From CADCWK01 sp965218235 (GTDB lineage: Bacteria; Chloroflexota; Chloroflexia; Thermomicrobiales; UBA6265), in the NCBI GenBank assembly GCA_965218235.1, contig OZ244595.1, positions 124,001-188,000 on the forward strand: 64,000 bases of DNA. The letters run 5' to 3'. Position numbers and translations under genes: made by a program. The notes under the pieces are model-generated. The model was not told the origin of the DNA, ran no database searches, and saw nothing but the letters and a program-made list of their open reading frames with translations. Below are positions 60,472 to 64,000 of this stretch, in pieces (positions within the stretch are counted from its first letter, which is position 1; every line of letters begins with the position of its first letter).

Positions 60472-61230
60472 CTACTTCGCCCGGCGGACCGGCATCATCG
60501 TTGGGACCGGGTCGCGGGTGAGGAAGTCGAGGATCAGCCGGTCGATCAGCTCCGGCTTCTCGTCGATCAGGGCGTGCGAGGTGCCGGGGACGATCGCCAG
60601 CTCCGCGCCGGGGATGGCGTGGTACATCGCGATCGTGTGGTCGATGTCGATGACGTCGTCGTCGCCGACCATGACGAGGGTCGGAACGCTGATGGCGGAG
60701 AGGTCGCTGGCGACGAGGGTCGGTTCCTCCCGCCACATCCGCAGGATCTTCGCGCCGACGATCGGGAAGTGATCGCGTCCGTCCGGCGACATCCTGCCGT
60801 ACTCCTCACCGATCCAGTGCTCCATGTCCTTGAGCGAGAAGTCCATCCCGGTGGTGGCTTCATGGTGGAACTGCCCACTGATCGGGACCAGTTTCCGGAC
60901 GAGGTCCGGTCGCCTGAGCGCGACCAGCAGCGCGACGATGGCACCGTCACTGTGACCGACGAGAAAGGCCGGGCCACCGACGACCCGTTCCAGAAAGGCG
61001 ATCGTGTCGTCGGCCATCAGATCGAAGGTGATGGGCCCGTCCACATCGGGGGTGTGGCCGTGGCCGCGCCGCTCCGGGATGTAGAGATGGAGCGCGTCGG
61101 TCAGTCCGGGCAGCATTCGGTCGAACGCCGCCGCGGTGGCGAACCCGCCGTGCAGCAGCACCAGCGGCTCACCCGCGCCATGCTCCTCGTACCACGTCAG
61201 GACGCCGTCGAGATCGATCTGGCTGGCCAT
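60472..61230 (-). CDS. Alpha/beta hydrolase
   Basis: This 252-residue hydrolase has the alpha/beta fold. The oxyanion-hole segment is LVLLHGGFATAAAF. The nucleophile elbow is FLVGHSDGAIVALL with Ser in G-H-S-D-G. The acid is the Asp after LVMVGDDDVIDID, and the catalytic His is in VPGTSHALIDEKP. The lid region is short, as in esterases and carboxylesterase-type hydrolases of this group. AAGGAGG seven bases before ATG 61230 fixes the start in preference to one seven codons earlier. The convergent anti-sigma gene is separated by family-B repeats. Confidence 0.9.
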   Translation of the reverse strand: MASQIDLDGVLTWYEEHGAGEPLVLLHGGFATAAAFDRMLPGLTDALHLYIPERRGHGHTPDVDGPITFDLMADDTIAFLERVVGGPAFLVGHSDGAIVALLVALRRPDLVRKLVPISGQFHHEATTGMDFSLKDMEHWIGEEYGRMSPDGRDHFPIVGAKILRMWREEPTLVASDLSAISVPTLVMVGDDDVIDIDHTIAMYHAIPGAELAIVPGTSHALIDEKPELIDRLILDFLTRDPVPTMMPVRRAK

Positions 61231-61324
61231 CGAACCGCCTCCTTCATTCACACCACACCATCGTTCACGTCTTGCCGTCGTTGTATTGACTGATCGCCGT
61301 CACGATCGCTGAGAGACCGGTCAG

Positions 61325-62146
61325 TTACCCGTCCGCGCTCATCGATTCGACGGGCCGTTTCGCGACGGACTCCTGAGCGCCGGGCGACGTCGTCAGCCGG
61401 GTCGCGATGCCGTCCAGCAGGCACTCCAGTCCGAACCGGAAGTTCCGCTCCTCCAGCTCAGTGTCGTCAACCCAGCCCTCGAACTGCCCCATCATTCGCT
61501 GAAGGGCCGGGAACGAGCCCCGTCCCAGCGCCGCCTGAAACTGGCTCAGGACCAACTCCATCGGGGGGCTCTGCGAGCGGTCGGCCCGGGCTTCGGCGAT
61601 CCGGGTCAGGAGGCTGCCGAAGACGAAGCTGTCGACAGCGCTGACAACCAGCGCCATCGTCTCCGGCGCGATCCCGGCCAGCGCCAGCGACCCAAACGAG
61701 AACTCGGCGTGCTGAAGGAAGTTCGGACCGTAGTGCGGCAGGCTGCCAACGGTCTGGAGCAGCCAGGGGTGCCGCGAGAAGATGGCCCGGCTCTCCAGGG
61801 CGACCAGCGTCAAGTCGGCCCGCCAGTCGCCCGTCGGCTCGTCAGGCAGGGTCATCTCACCGAAGATCGCGTCGCCGACCAGCTCCAGCAGGTCGTCCTT
61901 GCGGTCGACGTGCCAGTAGAGCGACATCACCCCGACGCCGAGCCGGGCGGCGAGCTTCCGCATGGAGAGGGCATCGATCCCTTCCTCGTCGATCAGGTCG
62001 ATCGCCGCTCGGACGATCTGTCCCCGGCCGAGCGGCGACCCGTTCGCCCGCGCTGGCCGCTCCGGCTTAAGCCAGACCGACTCCGAAACGGGCAACCCAC
62101 CCTGCTCAACCGACAGATCAGGTACCGCCTGGACTTCGTCAGTCAT
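61325..62146 (-). CDS. TetR-family regulator (TetR_C type), divergent from ABC exporter
   Basis: This regulator of about 273 residues has the helix-turn-helix IVRAAIDLIDEEGIDALSMRKLAARLGVGVMSLYWHVDRKDDLLEL, typical of TetR proteins with the tetracycline-repressor-type C-terminal domain. The ligand domain follows (LTLVALESRAIFSRHPWLLQ and onward). It is transcribed away from a Drr-type exporter, with a three-fold operator array between them, so it probably represses the exporter and itself. ATG 62146 is chosen. ATG 62206 would lie inside the operator region and leave almost no room for a 5' leader. Confidence 0.85.
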   Translation of the reverse strand: MTDEVQAVPDLSVEQGGLPVSESVWLKPERPARANGSPLGRGQIVRAAIDLIDEEGIDALSMRKLAARLGVGVMSLYWHVDRKDDLLELVGDAIFGEMTLPDEPTGDWRADLTLVALESRAIFSRHPWLLQTVGSLPHYGPNFLQHAEFSFGSLALAGIAPETMALVVSAVDSFVFGSLLTRIAEARADRSQSPPMELVLSQFQAALGRGSFPALQRMMGQFEGWVDDTELEERNFRFGLECLLDGIATRLTTSPGAQESVAKRPVESMSADG

Positions 62147-62210
62147 CCCGCTCTTCGACTCCAGATTGATTCGTCGGGACCGGTTGACACCGGTCGATCC
62201 AGCCATTATC

Positions 62211-62257
62211 GTACAACGTACGTCTGTCGTACAGTGTACCATAGACGTACACTGTAC
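62211..62257. promoter_or_regulatory. Array of three GTACA-n-TGTAC operators, 18-bp period
   Basis: GTACAACGTAC (62211-62221), GTACAGTGTAC (62229-62239) and GTACACTGTAC (62247-62257) start exactly 18 bases apart. The last two are perfect odd palindromes and reverse complements of each other. The array covers the divergent TetR/ABC promoter region, so it is very likely the TetR binding region. Confidence 0.75.
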
Positions 62258-62389
62258 CAGATGCAATCGATCGGGTATCCTGCGAACGTACGCGAGTCGT
62301 TCCGAACGATCAATTCAATCGGGGCCGATAATGACCCCTTTCAATGCGAGACTGAGAAGGTCGTTCAGATCGTGACGGGAAGGATCGCA

Positions 62390-63382
62390 ATGAGTATCAC
62401 GCGTGTCCAGAGCCATGAGGGCCACCTCGCCATCGACGCCCATGGGCTGACCAAGCGCTACGGAAAGGCGCTCGCCGTCGATGGCGTCGACCTCTCCGTC
62501 CGGACCGGTTCCGTCCTCGGCCTGCTCGGACCGAACGGGGCTGGCAAGACGACGATCGTCCGGATGCTGACGACGCTGATCCGGCCCGACGCCGGAAGCG
62601 CGACCGTCGCCGGCTACGACCTCGCCACGCAGGGCAACGAGATTCGGCGTTCGGTCGGCCTGACCGGCCAGTACGCCGCGGTCGACGAGCTCCTGACGGG
62701 CGAGGAAAACCTGATGATGGTCGGGCGGCTCTACCACCTGCCCAGCGGCGAGGTCCGCCGCCGAAGCAGCGAGTTACTCGAGCAGTTCGACCTGACCGAC
62801 GCCGCCCGCCGGCCGGTCAAGACCTACTCCGGTGGGATGCGCCGCCGCCTGGACCTCGCCGCCTCGCTGATCGCCGCGCCACCGGTCATCTTCCTCGATG
62901 AACCGACGACCGGCCTGGACCCGCGCAGCCGGCTCGGCATGTGGGAGGTGCTGGACGGGCTCGTTCGTGGCGGAACGACGATCCTGCTGACGACGCAGTA
63001 CCTCGACGAGGCCGACCGGTTGGCCGACGACATCGTCGTGATCGACCACGGCCACATCGTCGCCTCCGGGACGCCCGACAGCCTCAAGCGCCAGGTCGGC
63101 GGCGAGGCGATCGACGTCGTCCTCGGCGAGGCGGCCAACGTGTCGGCCGCGGTCGAGCTGCTGCACGGCCGGCTGAACGTCACGGTCACCCCGTCCGAGG
63201 ATCGCCACGCCGGCCTGTCACTCTCGGCGCCGGACGGCTCCGCGACGCTGGTCGCGGTGATCCGTGCCCTCGACGAGCAGGGCATCGCGATCGCCGACAT
63301 TGGCCTGCGCCGGCCGACGCTGGACGATGTCTTCCTGCGCCTGACCGGTCAGACGACCGAACCCAACGAGGAGGCAGCCTGA
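62390..63382 (+). CDS. ABC exporter ATPase (DrrA/daunorubicin-resistance type)
   Basis: This 330-residue ATPase has all nucleotide-binding motifs: GLLGPNGAGKTTIVRMLTTL (Walker A), GLTGQYAAVDELLTGEENL (Q-loop), TYSGGMRRRLDLAASLIA (signature), PPVIFLDEPTTGLDPRSR (Walker B/D-loop) and ILLTTQYLDEADRLAD, where the switch His is replaced by Gln, as usual in the DrrA branch. The C-terminal 90 residues form the family extra domain ending RRPTLDDVFLRLTG. GGAAGGA precedes the ATG at 62390. It probably exports a drug or lipid and is controlled by the divergent TetR. Confidence 0.93.
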   Translation: MSITRVQSHEGHLAIDAHGLTKRYGKALAVDGVDLSVRTGSVLGLLGPNGAGKTTIVRMLTTLIRPDAGSATVAGYDLATQGNEIRRSVGLTGQYAAVDELLTGEENLMMVGRLYHLPSGEVRRRSSELLEQFDLTDAARRPVKTYSGGMRRRLDLAASLIAAPPVIFLDEPTTGLDPRSRLGMWEVLDGLVRGGTTILLTTQYLDEADRLADDIVVIDHGHIVASGTPDSLKRQVGGEAIDVVLGEAANVSAAVELLHGRLNVTVTPSEDRHAGLSLSAPDGSATLVAVIRALDEQGIAIADIGLRRPTLDDVFLRLTGQTTEPNEEAA

Positions 63383-64000
63383 TGCAATCGACCCTGACCG
63401 CGTCCGCTCAGCCCCGGACGATCGAGCGTCCCGGCTTTCTGAGCGACCTGCGCTGGCTGGCCAGCGACTCGTTCACGATCATCCGCCGCAATCTGACCCA
63501 GATCCGGCGGGTACCGGAGAAGCTGCTCGACGTCACGATCCAGCCGATCATGTTCGTCGTCCTGTTCGGCTTCGTCTTCGGCGGCGCGATCAACGTGCCG
63601 GACGGGATCGACTACCGCTCCTTCCTGATGGCCGGCATCTTCACCCAGTCGATCGCCTTCCTCGCCGTCGGGACGGCGGTCGGCATGACCGAGGACATGA
63701 AGACCGGGGTGATGGACCGGTTCCGGTCGCTGCCGATCTCCCGGGCGGCCGTCCTGTTCGGGCGGACGTTCAGCGACCTGATCCAGAGCGCGCTCGGGGC
63801 GACGGTCCTCGGTGTGACCGGCGCGGTGGTCGGCTGGCGCATCCACGAGAGTTTCATATCGGCCGTCGCCGGCTTCGGCGTCCTGCTGCTGTTCGGGTTC
63901 GCGATGAGCTGGATCGGCATCCTGCTCGGTCTCGTCGTCCGGACGAGCGAGGGCGCTCAGGGCGTCGGCTTCATGGCGATCTTCCCGCTGACCTTCGCCT
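63382..64000 (+). CDS. ABC-2 type exporter permease (DrrB-like), 5' part
   Basis: The first 206 codons of the membrane partner of the preceding ATPase; the window ends inside the gene. The start ATG overlaps the ATPase stop by one base (TGATG) and has GAGGAGG upstream. The N-terminal tail leads to DSFTIIRRNLTQIRRVPEKL, then membrane segments QPIMFVVLFGFVFGGAI, FLMAGIFTQSIAFLAVGTAVG, the cytoplasmic loop DMKTGVMDRFRSLPISRAAVL, and SALGATVLGVTGAVVGW, as in DrrB/ABC2_membrane proteins. Confidence 0.92.
   Translation, partial: MQSTLTASAQPRTIERPGFLSDLRWLASDSFTIIRRNLTQIRRVPEKLLDVTIQPIMFVVLFGFVFGGAINVPDGIDYRSFLMAGIFTQSIAFLAVGTAVGMTEDMKTGVMDRFRSLPISRAAVLFGRTFSDLIQSALGATVLGVTGAVVGWRIHESFISAVAGFGVLLLFGFAMSWIGILLGLVVRTSEGAQGVGFMAIFPLTFA

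Overview
The window is GC-rich, gene-dense bacterial DNA. It looks like chromosome rather than plasmid, because it carries ffh, ftsY and a chromosomal-type parA-parB pair. Two F420-dependent LLM-class oxidoreductases, a molybdenum hydroxylase, a BNR/sortilin-type propeller, single-membrane-style secretion signals (lipobox, Tat-like) and short GC-rich intergenic repeats suggest a Chloroflexota (Thermomicrobia-like) or actinobacterium-like organism. This is inference: no rRNA is present. I recognise no tRNA, CRISPR array, transposase or phage gene.

Layout. 1-13.4 kb: small-molecule metabolism (aldo/keto reductase fragment, ThuA-like protein, cupin, two LLM oxidoreductases, glycerophosphodiesterase, Gfo/Idh/MocA dehydrogenase, amidohydrolase), an unusual XRE-cupin regulator, a GNAT, an AlkA-like glycosylase, a secreted zinc peptidase and a J-domain protein. 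13.6-22 kb: a ChrB-domain protein, a large BNR propeller protein, and a three-gene molybdenum hydroxylase operon preceded by a LuxR remnant. 22-30.9 kb: a TetR regulator divergent from two small membrane-protein genes (one broken by TGA), a TroA-like lipoprotein without its metal ligands, ffh-ftsY, an MFS transporter, a class III dioxygenase and an MgtC-like protein. 30.9-40.6 kb: a glycogen-debranching-type enzyme, two carboxymuconolactone decarboxylase-like genes, a membrane protein, a phosphotransferase, parAB, a GNAT and a TrmH methyltransferase. 40.9-44.3 kb: a sugar ABC importer (binding protein plus two permeases, no ATPase). 44.3-47.6 kb: a leftward Ro60/TROVE locus. 47.7-54.4 kb: a YfhO-like membrane protein coupled to a PAP2 enzyme, and an MmeI-type type IIG restriction-modification protein. 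54.8-64 kb: a YdiJ-like FAD/Fe-S oxidoreductase, an ECF sigma factor with a putative membrane anti-sigma factor, an alpha/beta hydrolase, and a TetR regulator divergent from a Drr-type ABC exporter cut by the window end.

The most unusual region is the Ro60 locus (44356-47597, minus strand). A TROVE protein whose von Willebrand A half has lost its metal site is preceded by a 227-base gap with a plausible Y-RNA-like fold. Three tiny genes sharing one C-terminal motif come next, then a hairpin-rich transcribed region that starts at a near-consensus promoter. A second theme is decay and mosaicism: two genes end at an in-frame TGA with the conserved family C-terminus still readable beyond it, and two families of palindromic intergenic repeats cluster between 47 and 61 kb.
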